Of a stretch of 64,000 nt of DNA, positions 1 through 8,857 are shown piece after piece. Both the position numbers and the translations under genes were made by a program. Under the pieces are notes generated by a model that worked only from the letters and a program-made list of their open reading frames with translations, did not search any database and was not told the DNA's origin. How positions within the stretch are numbered: position 1 is the stretch's first letter; each line of letters opens with the position of its first letter. The stretch is taken from contig NZ_JODR01000008.1 of the NCBI RefSeq assembly GCF_000725885.1, positions 62,001 to 126,000 on the forward strand, read 5' to 3'. This DNA is from Streptomyces albus subsp. albus (GTDB lineage: Bacteria > Actinomycetota > Actinomycetes > Streptomycetales > Streptomycetaceae).

Positions 1-1
1 C

Positions 2-1891
2 TTCCTGCCGGGGCTGAGCCGCACCGCCTGCGTCGAACTGCTGGAACGGGCCGTCCACCGGCAGCTCACCGACGACGAGGCCGACTGGGCGGCCGATCTG
101 TGGGTGGCCTGCGAAGGGCTGGCCCGGCGCTTCGTGCAGGCCGGCGCGCTGCTGCGGCTCCAGGGCAGCGACGGCGTCGTCCCCGGCCTCACCGGCGACG
201 CGGCCCTGGCACCGCTGCTGGCCGCCGCCCTCCCGGAAGCCGGCCGCGGCGCCCTGCGACTCGCCCTCGCCCTCGACGGGGAACTCCCGCACGCCGGCCA
301 CCTGCCCGCCCTCACCGGCGACCCGCAGGCCGAGACGTGCGTGCCCGAACTGCTCGACTCCGGCCTCATCAGCCCCGTCGGCGGCCACTACCGGCTCGCC
401 GACGGCGTCGCGGGCCAGCTCACCGAGGCCGGCTACGGCGAAGGCCGCGCCAGCCACGCCCTGACCGCCGTCCAGCACTACACGTGGTGGGCCAAGCAGC
501 CCGCCGCCACCACCGACCTGGTCACCCAGGAGGCCGACGCACTGCTGGCCGCCGTACGCGCCGCACGGCGCGGCGGCAACGCGAGCGCCGCCGTGCTGCT
601 CGCCCGCACCGCCGCCCCCGTGCTCGCCGCCGGGATGCGCTGGAGCGCCTGGGAACGGATGCTGCGCGACGGCCAGGAGGCGGCACGGGCCGCGGGCGAG
701 CTCGCCGAGGAGGCGTACTTCCACCACGAGCTGGGCGTCCTCGCCCTGGTCGCCGGCCACCCGGAGCGGGCCCGCACCGAGCTGGAGGCGGCGCTGGGGC
801 TGCGCGGCACCCTCGGCGAGCAGCGCGGCATGGTGGCGGGCCGCCGGGCGCTCGCCCTGGTCACGGACCGGCTCGCGGTGAGAGGCGGCTCGCAGGCACC
901 CACGGGCGGCCCGGGTCCGTTCGGCGCGGTGGCCCCGGGTACGACGGTGCCCATGGCGCCCGTGGCGGGCCCCGTGGACGACGCCGCGACCACCGCAGTG
1001 CAGCCGGCCGTGCCGACGCCGCCCGAGGCGACGACCGCCGCCTTCCCGGCCGCCACCACCGCACCGCTCCCGTCCGCCGGCACACCGGACCCCGGGGCCG
1101 GTACGACGTCCGGCGGTGCGAAGTCGCGCAGCGGGGCGTCCGGCAGCGCGAAGCGCGCCGGCGTGAAGTCCCGTGCGGACAGCGGCAGTGGGTCCGCCGG
1201 GGCCGGTGCGGCTGCCGCCAAGGGCGGGCGGCACGGCTCCGCAGGCGGCTGGCGCGCCCTCGCCGGCGGCGGCTGGCGCACCCTCACCCGCAGCAGGCGG
1301 AACATGGCGGCGGCCGGGGCGGGGGCCCTGCTCGCCGCCGTGCTCGGCACCGTCGTCACCCTGGGCGCCGTCTCGGACGACGGCCCGCCCGCCTCCCAGC
1401 GGTCCCGCACCTCCGAGCACCACAGCAAGCAGGACAACGCCCCCGGCGACGACGAGCCGGGCACCGGTGGCGAGGTCGGCATCCCCGACCAGCAGCAGCG
1501 TCCGGCCGCCGGTACGCCCTCGCAGGAGCCGGACGGGACGGGCTCGCCGCAGGAGGACGGCGACGAGACCCCCACCGACGACCCGAGCACGTCCACGGGC
1601 TCCCCCGGCAGCCCCGACGAGTCCGGCACCCGCGAGCCGGGCGACGGCTCGTCCTCGTCGCAGAAGCCGCCGCCCTCCTCGCACAAGCCCCCGTCCTCGA
1701 CCCCGGACGACCCGCCCTCCTCCGAGGACCCGCCGCCGCCCACCGACGACCCGACCACCCCCGACCCGCCCGCCTCCTCGGGCGGCGGGGACGGCGGAAC
1801 GCCCGGCGGCGGCTCGCCCGGCGGTACGGCGACCGACCGGACCACCAGCAGCGGCAGCGCCCCGGCGTCCGGCTCCCCGAGCGCGCAGTAG
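2..1891 (+). CDS. Large TPR/ATPase-like protein, C-terminal part (5' end outside window)
   Basis: The reading frame is open from the window edge, so the start and N-terminal domains are missing. The visible part begins with about 290 residues of Ala/Leu/Glu-rich helical sequence, including a TPR-like stretch near bases 650-860, as seen in the C-terminal half of STAND-type regulatory ATPases. A Gly/Ala/Pro/Thr-rich linker follows, then one membrane segment (bases about 1303-1371, Ala/Leu/Val-rich), then a roughly 170-residue Ser/Pro/Asp/Gly-rich tail that would lie outside the cell. The gene converges on nucS across a strong palindrome. The ATPase assignment is inferred from architecture and neighbourhood because no Walker motif lies inside the window; the membrane segment and disordered tail are directly visible. 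Confidence 0.7.
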   Translation, partial: FLPGLSRTACVELLERAVHRQLTDDEADWAADLWVACEGLARRFVQAGALLRLQGSDGVVPGLTGDAALAPLLAAALPEAGRGALRLALALDGELPHAGHLPALTGDPQAETCVPELLDSGLISPVGGHYRLADGVAGQLTEAGYGEGRASHALTAVQHYTWWAKQPAATTDLVTQEADALLAAVRAARRGGNASAAVLLARTAAPVLAAGMRWSAWERMLRDGQEAARAAGELAEEAYFHHELGVLALVAGHPERARTELEAALGLRGTLGEQRGMVAGRRALALVTDRLAVRGGSQAPTGGPGPFGAVAPGTTVPMAPVAGPVDDAATTAVQPAVPTPPEATTAAFPAATTAPLPSAGTPDPGAGTTSGGAKSRSGASGSAKRAGVKSRADSGSGSAGAGAAAAKGGRHGSAGGWRALAGGGWRTLTRSRRNMAAAGAGALLAAVLGTVVTLGAVSDDGPPASQRSRTSEHHSKQDNAPGDDEPGTGGEVGIPDQQQRPAAGTPSQEPDGTGSPQEDGDETPTDDPSTSTGSPGSPDESGTREPGDGSSSSQKPPPSSHKPPSSTPDDPPSSEDPPPPTDDPTTPDPPASSGGGDGGTPGGGSPGGTATDRTTSSGSAPASGSPSAQ

Positions 1892-1995
1892 CGGTCGCTT
1901 TCCGGGCACGCCCGGCCGCCGGTCCACGGGCGTGCCCGGCCGCCTCGGTCCACGGGCGCGCCGTGACCGGCTCCCGGACCGCTCGGTGAACGCAG

Positions 1996-2029
1996 AGGTC
2001 CCCGCACCGGCCGGCCGGTGCGGGGACCT
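1996..2029. terminator. Perfect 34-bp palindrome, bidirectional terminator
   Basis: The 17-base arms (AGGTCCCCGCACCGGCC and its exact complement) have no mismatch. It lies 105 bp past the stop of the TPR-like gene and 14 bp past the nucS stop, so it can terminate both convergent transcripts. Confidence 0.75.
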
Positions 2030-2042
2030 GACGTGACGGGCT

Positions 2043-2705
2043 TCAGAACAGGCGCAGTTTGTCGTCCTCGATGCCCCGCAGGGCGTCGTAGTCGAGGGTG
2101 ACGCAGTCGATGCCCCGGTCGGTGGCCAGCACCCTTGCCTGGGGCTTGATCTCCTGGGCGGCGAACACGCCCTTGACCGGCGCGAGATGCGGGTCGCGGT
2201 TGAGGAGTTCGAGATAGCGGGTGAGCTGCTCGACCCCGTCGATCTCACCGCGCCGCTTGATCTCGATGGCGACCGTGGCGCCGTCGCCGTCGCGGCCCAG
2301 GATGTCCACCGGACCGATGGCGGTGGGGAACTCCCGGCGGATCAGCGTCCAGCCGTCGCCCAGGGTCTCCATACGGTCCGCGAGCAGCTCCTGGAGGTGT
2401 GCTTCCACGCCATCCTTGATCAGGCCCGGATCCACGCCCAGTTCGTGGGAGGAGTCGTGCAGTATCTCCTCCATCGTGATGATGAGTTTCTCGCCAGCCT
2501 TGTTCTCCACCGTCCAGCGGTGGTCGTCTCCCTCTTTCAGGGTGCACGGCGGAGACATCCAGTTGAGGGGTTTGTACGCACGGTCGTCGGCGTGCACGGA
2601 CACCGAGCCGTCGGCCTTGATCAGGATGAGCCTGGGCGCCGACGGAAGGTGCGCGGTGAGCCTGCCGGCGTAGTCCACGGAGCAGCGGGCGATGACGAGA
2701 CGCAT
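2043..2705 (-). CDS. nucS: Mismatch-specific endonuclease NucS (EndoMS)
   Basis: NucS cleaves both strands at mispaired bases and carries the non-canonical mismatch repair of actinobacteria and some archaea, which lack MutS/MutL. The 220-residue length is normal for the family. The N-terminal DNA-binding domain starts [16 protein letters not shown]. The C-terminal nuclease domain shows the PD-(D/E)XK-like core: an Asp in GPVDILGR and Glu/Lys in VAIEIKRRG. The last residues, KLRLF, match the family's C-terminal sliding-clamp-binding peptide. It converges on the upstream gene and is divergent from the 130-residue protein at 2923. Identification rests on whole-length resemblance and these motifs. 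Confidence 0.95.
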   Translation of the reverse strand: MRLVIARCSVDYAGRLTAHLPSAPRLILIKADGSVSVHADDRAYKPLNWMSPPCTLKEGDDHRWTVENKAGEKLIITMEEILHDSSHELGVDPGLIKDGVEAHLQELLADRMETLGDGWTLIRREFPTAIGPVDILGRDGDGATVAIEIKRRGEIDGVEQLTRYLELLNRDPHLAPVKGVFAAQEIKPQARVLATDRGIDCVTLDYDALRGIEDDKLRLF

Positions 2706-2922
2706 GGTCGCTCACGCTACTGGACGGCACCGCCCGCGCGCGATTCGCCCCTGGATGAGGCGTTCGACGGTGGCGCGAGTATTCCCATTCTCGTGCTGTC
2801 CTCACCGCCGGAGCCGTACGGTAAGGCAGGGCGTCGCCGTCCGAGGTTGCGCGACTACACGGTGATGTCCCTTCACCCCCAAAAGACCCGGCCCCGCGCC
2901 AGGGTCGCGAGAGGAGAAGCCC

Positions 2923-3315
2923 ATGTCGCTCGACGTCCCACCCGCGCTGCTGGAGCAGGCGGAGCGTGGCGAGGTGGATGAGGCGGCGTTCGTCGACTGC
3001 GTCCGCACGTCCCTCCCGTACGCGTGGGAAATGATCAGCTCGCTCGTCGCGCAGTTGAAGGTGGACGGCGGTGAGTTCGCCGACAACCAGACCCCGCCCC
3101 CGGACGAGCAGCACCGCGGCCAGCTGCTCCGCGCACTGGCGAGCGACGCGATCCGGGGAGCTCTGGAACGCCACTTCGGGGTACGGCTCGCGTTCCAGAA
3201 CTGCCACCGGGTCGCGGTCTTCCCGCTCGACGCCTCGGCGGACGAACGTCTCGCCCGCTTCACCTCCATCCGCGGCCAGTTGCTCAACCAGTCCCCGGAA
3301 CTGCGCGACTGCTGA
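2923..3315 (+). CDS. SCO5389-family conserved hypothetical protein
   Basis: A 130-residue soluble protein of unknown function, conserved beside nucS in Streptomyces. It has no signal peptide or membrane segment. The acidic helical N-terminal half contains PYAWEMISSLVAQL and the C-terminal half ends SIRGQLLNQSPELRDC. A GAGGAG ribosome site at 2911-2916, six bases before ATG, fixes the start. The 217-bp gap to nucS must hold divergent promoters. A DNA-repair link is suggested only by the neighbour; nothing in the sequence shows a catalytic motif. Confidence 0.85.
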   Translation: MSLDVPPALLEQAERGEVDEAAFVDCVRTSLPYAWEMISSLVAQLKVDGGEFADNQTPPPDEQHRGQLLRALASDAIRGALERHFGVRLAFQNCHRVAVFPLDASADERLARFTSIRGQLLNQSPELRDC

Positions 3316-3360
3316 CCGCCGCTCCCGGCGGCTGACACGGTCGACGCGGTCGCCGGCGCG

Positions 3361-3396
3361 CCCGTCGCGGCGGTGGTACGCCACCGCCGCGACGGG
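3361..3396. terminator. Hairpin terminator between convergent genes
   Basis: Two perfectly complementary 16-base arms (3361-3376 and 3381-3396) enclose a TACG loop. It lies 45 bp after the stop at 3315. The rest of the 321-bp gap 3316-3636 holds no convincing gene; the ORFs there are Arg/Pro-rich shadows. Confidence 0.8.
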
Positions 3397-3636
3397 CTTC
3401 GCCTCCGGCGCTCGGGACTACGGGGTACGCGCTCGGTCCTGGAGCTGTGCATGGGGCGCGCGGTTCGGTGCGGTCGTTCCGGCGGCCGGTCCCGGCATCG
3501 GTCCCGGTGCCTTGCGCCGCCCACTGCGCTGTCGTCCGTCTGCGTCCCCGGTGGACCCGCAGGCGCGTCCGTGTGCGCCCGGTGGGCCCGTATCCGTGCC
3601 GGTGCCGTCCCGGCCCGGCAGTGCGCCGGGAGGGGC

Positions 3637-4695
3637 TCAGCGCAGCAGGGGCAGCACCTCACCGGCGAGCCGGTGGACGTTGTGCACCGTCGCGTCGTGG
3701 TCGCCGGTGCCCTCCAGCAGGAGCGCGAACCGGCTGATGCCGGTGCGCTCGGCCGTGGCCGCGAGCCGGTCCGCGCACAGCCGCGGGGTGCCCACCGGGT
3801 GCAGCTCGCACAGCAGTTGGGTGTAGTCCACCGGGTCGCGCATGGAGCGGGGCCGTCCGTCGACGGTCACGTGCTGGCCGAGCCCTTCGCGCAGCCAGCC
3901 CGGCATCCCCTTGAGCAGGGACTCGCGGGCCTCGTCGTGGGAGTCGGCGACCTGGGCGACCCCGGCCGACACATGGCGGGTGGCGACGGACTCCACCGTC
4001 TCGGGCGGGTGGCCGGCCGCCAGTGCCTCGCGGCGCCACATGCTCGTCATCCGGGCCTTCTCCTCGTCCCCGCAGTGCATGCCCACCAGCATGGGGAGCA
4101 GCCGGGCGGCGGCCAGCCGGACGGTGGCCGGGGATGTGCAGGCGACGATCACGGGCGGCCCGGCGCCGCCGCTCCGCCGCACGCCACCGTGGGGGACGGC
4201 TGAGCGGTCGGGACGCGGCACCACCGGGACCTCGCGGAAGCGGAAACGCTCTCCCCGGGCGTCCACCCGGGGTTCGCGCAGCCAGCGCAGCAGCAGGTCC
4301 AGCGCTTCGGGGAAGTGCTCCTCGTACGCGGCCAGTCCGCCACCGAACACCTCCAGGTCCACCCACGGCCCGCCCCGGCCCACGCCCAGGGTGAACCGGC
4401 CGTCGGAGACCAGGTGCAGGAGCGCGGTCTGTTCGCCGAGCGCCACCGGATGTGTGGTCGGCAGCACACTGACCGCTGTGCCGACCCCGATCCGCCGTGT
4501 GCGCCCCAGCAGCAGCGCCGCCAGGGTCACCGCGGAGGGGCATACGCCGTACGAGACGAAGTGGTGTTCCGCGAGCCAGACGTCGTCCAGCCCGGCTTCC
4601 TCCGCGGCCTCCGCTTCCCGTACCGCCCGGTCCAGTGCCTCGTCCTGTTGCTGGCCCGGGAACTGTGCGCCCAGGACGAAAGCTCCGATTCGCAT
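3637..4695 (-). CDS. LLM-class (luciferase-like) flavin-dependent monooxygenase
   Basis: A 352-residue TIM-barrel enzyme of the bacterial luciferase-like family, expected to use reduced FMN or F420. The start at 4695 gives the typical strand-1 sequence MRIGAFVLGAQFPGQ and is preceded by AAGGCGGTGGGGA. Family features include WLAEHHF near residue 40, the LLLGRTRRIGVGTAV segment, and SDGRFTLGVGRGGPW, which forms the cofactor and substrate pocket. An upstream in-frame start at 4764 would add 23 atypical residues and is less likely. The substrate is unknown. It converges on the 2923 gene and diverges from the zinc-ribbon-like protein at 4984. Confidence 0.88.
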   Translation of the reverse strand: MRIGAFVLGAQFPGQQQDEALDRAVREAEAAEEAGLDDVWLAEHHFVSYGVCPSAVTLAALLLGRTRRIGVGTAVSVLPTTHPVALGEQTALLHLVSDGRFTLGVGRGGPWVDLEVFGGGLAAYEEHFPEALDLLLRWLREPRVDARGERFRFREVPVVPRPDRSAVPHGGVRRSGGAGPPVIVACTSPATVRLAAARLLPMLVGMHCGDEEKARMTSMWRREALAAGHPPETVESVATRHVSAGVAQVADSHDEARESLLKGMPGWLREGLGQHVTVDGRPRSMRDPVDYTQLLCELHPVGTPRLCADRLAATAERTGISRFALLLEGTGDHDATVHNVHRLAGEVLPLLR

Positions 4696-4983
4696 TCCCC
4701 ACCGCCTTGTGTCCTTCGTGGCCGCCCGGCCCGGCCGGGTGCCCGGGGACACCGCGCACCCCACTCAGCACTAACGCCTGACACGTGCCGAAGGCACGGC
4801 CGCCACCCCATTCATCAGATGAACGCCGATCATGGGCTGCCTGTGGACAACCCGCGGCGCCCCCGCCCGGCGTGCGTAGGCTGGAAAGCACACGGCCAAC
4901 CGTGCCCCAGCGGCATCAGCGCACCGCGGCGGCGGGTGAGGCCGTCGGTCCGTCCATCGCCGTCGACTCTCCGAGGTGCCCAC

Positions 4984-5346
4984 GTGTCCCCGCGCCGTAA
5001 CCGCCCCCGCGGCGGTGCCGTCAAGTCAGCCAAGGCCGCCCGCAACGGCATCGCGGCGAACCGCGACGACGAGGACCGGGGCGGCCGGGAACGCTTCGGC
5101 CTGGAGCGCACCGAGGACTGGCGCGGCGAGGAGTGGGCGGTCCGCCAGATAAGCGGAGGCGCCGCGCTCAAGCACTACCGGTGCCCCGGATGCGACCAGG
5201 AGATCCCGCCCGGGGTGCCCCACGTGGTCGCCTGGCCCCTGCTGGGTGACGTGGACGACCGGCGGCACTGGCACCGCGCCTGCTGGAACGCCCGCGACCG
5301 CCGCACCGCCCGGCTGCAGCGGTCCCGCAACGCCCCCCGGTACTGA
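4984..5346 (+). CDS. Small Cys/His-motif protein (often annotated ATP/GTP-binding)
   Basis: A 120-residue basic protein conserved in actinobacteria, function unknown. The N-terminus is Arg/Lys-rich (SPRRNRPRGGAVKSAKAARNG). The middle carries CPGC, then a His in GVPHVV and HWHRAC in the C-terminal half, a CxxC...H...HxxxC pattern that could bind zinc. The start is GTG 4984 with GAGG at 4973-4976; the open frame extends further upstream to 4315, but that part is antisense to the monooxygenase and non-coding in character. The traditional ATP/GTP-binding label is not supported by any P-loop that I can see. Confidence 0.8.
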   Translation: MSPRRNRPRGGAVKSAKAARNGIAANRDDEDRGGRERFGLERTEDWRGEEWAVRQISGGAALKHYRCPGCDQEIPPGVPHVVAWPLLGDVDDRRHWHRACWNARDRRTARLQRSRNAPRY

Positions 5347-5363
5347 GGGACTCCCCAGTACCG
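5338..5363. terminator. Hairpin overlapping stop codon at 5346
   Basis: CGGTACTG and CAGTACCG pair across a ten-base loop that contains the end of the stop codon. It probably terminates the 4984 gene and insulates it from the minus-strand exporter ending at 5386. Confidence 0.5.
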
Positions 5364-5385
5364 AGGGGCGTCGCGGGGGCCGCCC

Positions 5386-6372
5386 TCACACGTCGCGCTT
5401 GTTGAGCAGGGCGTACGCCGCGGCGAGCACCAGCAGGGTGACGACGGCGAGGCCGCCCAGCAGGGGCCAGCCCGTGGCGTCCGGATCGTCGGCCATCGGG
5501 ATGCGGTAGAGGGAGGCCAGACCGTTGAGGGGGGAGTACTCGATGAGCTTTTCGCGGATGTCCTGCAGGGCCTCGCCCGCCATGAACAGCGCCATCACCA
5601 AGGGCAGCAGCACCAGCCCCATCATGGTCGTGATGGCCCCGGCGGAGTGCCGCAGCAGCGCGCCCACCGCCAGGGACAGCAGCCCCAGCAGGGCCACGTA
5701 CAGACCGGCGCCCACCGTGGCGCCCAGCCACTCGCCGCCGGAGGCGACCAGCTTCCCTCCTTCGAAGGAGTCGGCGAGAGGGCTCCTGGACTCGTACGAG
5801 GGAAGCGTCTGGTCGCTCAGCAGCGCGTCGTTGATCAGCGCGGTGAGCGTGCAGGCCAGCGTCGTCATCACGAACGCCAGCAGGAAGAAGACGACGGCCT
5901 TGGCCAGCAGCACCCGGCCGCGCTGCGGGCAGGCGGTCAGGGTGGTGCGGATCATGCCGGTGCCGTACTCGGAGCTGATCACCAGCACCCCGAGCGTGAT
6001 CACACACAGCTGGCCGAGCATCAGCCCGAACAGACCGGGGGAGAGCAGCGGCATACCCAGGAAGCTGTCCCCGCTCAGACCGGCGGCCGTCACCAGGCCG
6101 ATCCCGACCACGAGGACGAACATCACGCCGAGGGTCCACACCGTGGAGCGCACGGTACGGATCTTCGTCCACTCCGCCAGCAGCGCGTGGCCCAGATGGG
6201 AGCGGGCCATGGGGATCGGCGAGGTGTAGCCGGCACCCAGTGGCGCGCCCGGCTGCGGGGCCTGCCCGACGGGCTGCTGCATGGCCGGCTGCGCGGGTGG
6301 CTGCTGCGCCGGGTGCGGGGCGGCGGGCTGGGCGGGGACCGGGGCCTGACCGTCGTACTGCTGGGTGCTCAT
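5386..6372 (-). CDS. ABC-2 type exporter permease with Pro/Gln-rich N-terminal tail
   Basis: A 328-residue membrane subunit. The first 55 residues are low-complexity Pro/Gln/Ala. Then comes the AEWTKIRTVRSTVWTLG motif typical of actinobacterial ABC-2 permeases, followed by about six membrane segments; one transmembrane stretch reads SSEYGTGMIRTTLTACPQRG. The C-terminus is LLNKRDV. Its start overlaps the stop of the ATPase gene at 6369 by four bases (ATGA), so the two are translationally coupled. It is a paralog of the permease at 8087, which lacks the N-terminal tail. The substrate is unknown. Confidence 0.9.
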   Translation of the reverse strand: MSTQQYDGQAPVPAQPAAPHPAQQPPAQPAMQQPVGQAPQPGAPLGAGYTSPIPMARSHLGHALLAEWTKIRTVRSTVWTLGVMFVLVVGIGLVTAAGLSGDSFLGMPLLSPGLFGLMLGQLCVITLGVLVISSEYGTGMIRTTLTACPQRGRVLLAKAVVFFLLAFVMTTLACTLTALINDALLSDQTLPSYESRSPLADSFEGGKLVASGGEWLGATVGAGLYVALLGLLSLAVGALLRHSAGAITTMMGLVLLPLVMALFMAGEALQDIREKLIEYSPLNGLASLYRIPMADDPDATGWPLLGGLAVVTLLVLAAAYALLNKRDV

Positions 6373-7961
6373 CGGGCGTCCTCGCCTTCGTTCGTGGCGT
6401 CGCCGCTCGGTGCGCCCTGGGAGGGGGCCGAGGGCGGGGGAGCGGGGGTGGCGTGCGGTGCGGGGGCGTCCGTGGCGTAGGGGTTGGCGCCGGGCGCCTG
6501 GGCACGCATCTGGAGCGTGCCGCTCTCCCGCGGGCCCGCCTGCGGGGTGCCGGGGTACGGGGCACCCGCCGGGGCCGCCCCTCCCGGCTGTGGGGGTGCC
6601 CCTTGCGGTGCCGCTCCCTGGGATGCGGCTTCCTGGGGTGCGGCCCCCGCTGAGGGCGCCTGCGCGGAGAGCGCCTGCGGGGAGGCCGCCTGCGGCGCCT
6701 CAGGGTGGGCCGGCACGCCGGGCTGCGGGGCGCTGGGCTGCGGTACGCCGGGCTGCGGGGCGCCCGGCTGCGGGGCCGGGGCCTGTGGGGCGGCGCCCTG
6801 GTGCGCTCCCTGGTGCGCTCTCTGGTGCGGCGCGGGCTGCGGGCTCCCCTGCGGCGCGGGCGGCGCCATGGGGGGCGCCCCGGCCCCGCCCGGAACGGCC
6901 GCCGCCTGCGGTGCGGGGGAGCCGGGCGCCCCCGGTGCCGCCCCCGGCATCCCCGCGGGCCCGCCCGGCAGCCCGGCGGGGGCCGGGGCGGTGCCCGCCG
7001 CGACCGTCCCGGGGGCCGGCTGGTGCAGGCCGGCGCGCTGGTCGGCCGTGGAGCGGTAGTCGACCGCGCCCTGGGTGAGCCGCATGTACGCCTCTTCGAG
7101 GGACGCCTGGTGCGGGGACAGCTCCCACAGCCGCACGTCGGCACCGTGCGCCACGTCGCTGATGCGGGGCAGCGGCAGACCGGTGACGCGGAGCGCGCCG
7201 TCCTGCTCGGGCTGGGTGTGGCCGCCCGCCTCGTGCAGCGCGGAGACCAGCTTCTCGCGCTGTTCGGGCTCGCCGTCGGGTGTGCGGACGCGGGCGAAGC
7301 CTATGGAGTGGCGTTCGATGAACTCCCTGACGGACATGTCGGCCATCAGCTGTCCGCGCCCGATGACGATGAGGTGGTCGGCCGTCTGTGCCATCTCGCT
7401 CATCAGGTGGCTGGAGACGAAGACAGTGCGCCCTTCACTCGCCAGACGCCGCATCAGGTTGCGGACCCACAGGATGCCCTCGGGGTCGAGCCCGTTGACG
7501 GGCTCGTCGAAGAGCAGCACCTGCGGGTCGCCGAGCAGCGCCGCCGCGATGCCGAGCCGCTGGCCCATGCCGAGGGAGAAGCCCTTGGAGCGCTTCTTGG
7601 CGACGTCCTGGAGTCCGACGACGCCGAGCACTTCGTCCACCCGGCGGGCCGGGATGCCGGACAGCTGGGCCAGGGAGAGCAGATGGTTGCGGGCGCTGCG
7701 CCCGCCGTGCACGGCCTTGGCGTCGAGCAGGGCGCCGACCTGCCGGGGGGCGTTGGGCAGGCTCCGGAAGGAGTGCCCGCCGACGGTGACCCGCCCGGAG
7801 GTGGGGGTGTCGAGCCCCAGGATCATGCGCATGGTGGTGGATTTCCCCGAGCCGTTGGGCCCCAGGAATCCGGTCACGGCCCCTGGCCGGACTTGGAAGG
7901 ACAGGTTGTAGACGGCCGTCTTGGCGCCGTAGCGCTTCGTCAGGCCGTACGCCTCGATCAT
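6369..7961 (-). CDS. ABC exporter ATP-binding protein with long Pro/Ala/Gln-rich C-terminal tail
   Basis: A 530-residue nucleotide-binding subunit paired with the permease at 5386. Walker A GPNGSGKST lies at residues 34-42, the signature region is SLGMGQRLGIAAALL, and Walker B is VLLFDEPVNGLDPEG. The ATPase module with its accessory domain ends near residue 310. The remaining 220 residues are almost entirely Pro, Ala, Gln and Gly with no predicted fold. The paralog at 8854 has only a short tail. The start has AGGGG five bases upstream of ATG. The tail may tether the complex or bind partner proteins; that is inference. Confidence 0.9.
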   Translation of the reverse strand: MIEAYGLTKRYGAKTAVYNLSFQVRPGAVTGFLGPNGSGKSTTMRMILGLDTPTSGRVTVGGHSFRSLPNAPRQVGALLDAKAVHGGRSARNHLLSLAQLSGIPARRVDEVLGVVGLQDVAKKRSKGFSLGMGQRLGIAAALLGDPQVLLFDEPVNGLDPEGILWVRNLMRRLASEGRTVFVSSHLMSEMAQTADHLIVIGRGQLMADMSVREFIERHSIGFARVRTPDGEPEQREKLVSALHEAGGHTQPEQDGALRVTGLPLPRISDVAHGADVRLWELSPHQASLEEAYMRLTQGAVDYRSTADQRAGLHQPAPGTVAAGTAPAPAGLPGGPAGMPGAAPGAPGSPAPQAAAVPGGAGAPPMAPPAPQGSPQPAPHQRAHQGAHQGAAPQAPAPQPGAPQPGVPQPSAPQPGVPAHPEAPQAASPQALSAQAPSAGAAPQEAASQGAAPQGAPPQPGGAAPAGAPYPGTPQAGPRESGTLQMRAQAPGANPYATDAPAPHATPAPPPSAPSQGAPSGDATNEGEDAR

Positions 7962-8086
7962 CTTCGCCCCTGGACGTAAGTTCGGGGCTCACGTGCCCCC
8001 GGACATGGCCTAGGAGGGTACGAGAGGGCTGATCGGTTCCGTCGGGCGGGCCCGCACCGGGGCGGACCGGGTGCGGGGCGGCGGGA

Positions 8087-8857
8087 TCAGGCGTCGCGCT
8101 TCTTGAGGACGATCAGCCCCGCGACCAGGGCCGCCGCCGTCCACCCCACCAGGATCAGCAGCCCCTCCCAGGGGCCGTAGGGGCGGTCGAGGGTCTCGGG
8201 CACCACGGAGATCACGGTGGTCCCGGCCTGGTCGGGGAGGTACTGCCCGACCTTCTTGGTGGCCTCGACGGTGCCCAGGATGTTGGAGACGAGGAAGAAC
8301 CAGGGCATCAGGATCGCGAAGGCCAGCAGCGGGCTGCGCAGCACGAAGGTGATGCCGATGGCGAACAGGGCGATGAGCGCCATGTAGAGGCCGCCGCCGA
8401 ACACGGCGCGCAGCACCCCCGGGTCGCCGATGCCCACGCCGTGCGGTCCGAGCAGTGCCTGGCCGAGGAAGAACGTGCCGAAGCTCGTGATCATGCCGAC
8501 GACGAGCACCAGTGGCCCGGCGACCAGGACTTTGCACCACAGGAAGGTGGCCCGCTGCGGTACGGCGGCCAGGGAGTTGCGGATCATCCCGGTGCTGTAC
8601 TCGGCGGAGACGACGAGCACACCGAAGGCGATCATGGCGAGCTGCCCGATGCCCATGCCCGCGAAGCTGGTGTAGGTCGCGTCGAAGGTGGTGCGGCTGG
8701 TGGGGGACAGGTCGTCGAACGTGGAGGCCGTCACGGCGCAGATCAGGGCGCCCAGCCCGATGGTGACAAGGACGGCGGCGGCCAGTGTCCAGACGGTGGA
8801 GCGGACCGAGCGGATCTTGGTCCACTCGGAGGTGAGCACGCGCGCGGTGTGGTTCAT
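8087..8857 (-). CDS. ABC-2 type exporter permease
   Basis: A 256-residue permease beginning MNHTARVLTSEWTKIRSVRS, then about six hydrophobic segments and a C-terminal VLKKRDA. Segments such as SAEYSTGMIRNSLAAVPQR match the paralog at 5386 almost residue for residue, showing tandem duplication of the exporter pair. The ATG at 8857 overlaps the TGA of the ATPase gene by four bases. The longer open frame running to 10978 upstream is a shadow of the ATPase and filP. Confidence 0.92.
   Translation of the reverse strand: MNHTARVLTSEWTKIRSVRSTVWTLAAAVLVTIGLGALICAVTASTFDDLSPTSRTTFDATYTSFAGMGIGQLAMIAFGVLVVSAEYSTGMIRNSLAAVPQRATFLWCKVLVAGPLVLVVGMITSFGTFFLGQALLGPHGVGIGDPGVLRAVFGGGLYMALIALFAIGITFVLRSPLLAFAILMPWFFLVSNILGTVEATKKVGQYLPDQAGTTVISVVPETLDRPYGPWEGLLILVGWTAAALVAGLIVLKKRDA

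Noticed and set aside
4984..5346. ATP/GTP-binding function for the small Cys/His protein
   Set aside because: No P-loop or other nucleotide-binding motif is present; the visible pattern is zinc-ribbon-like.
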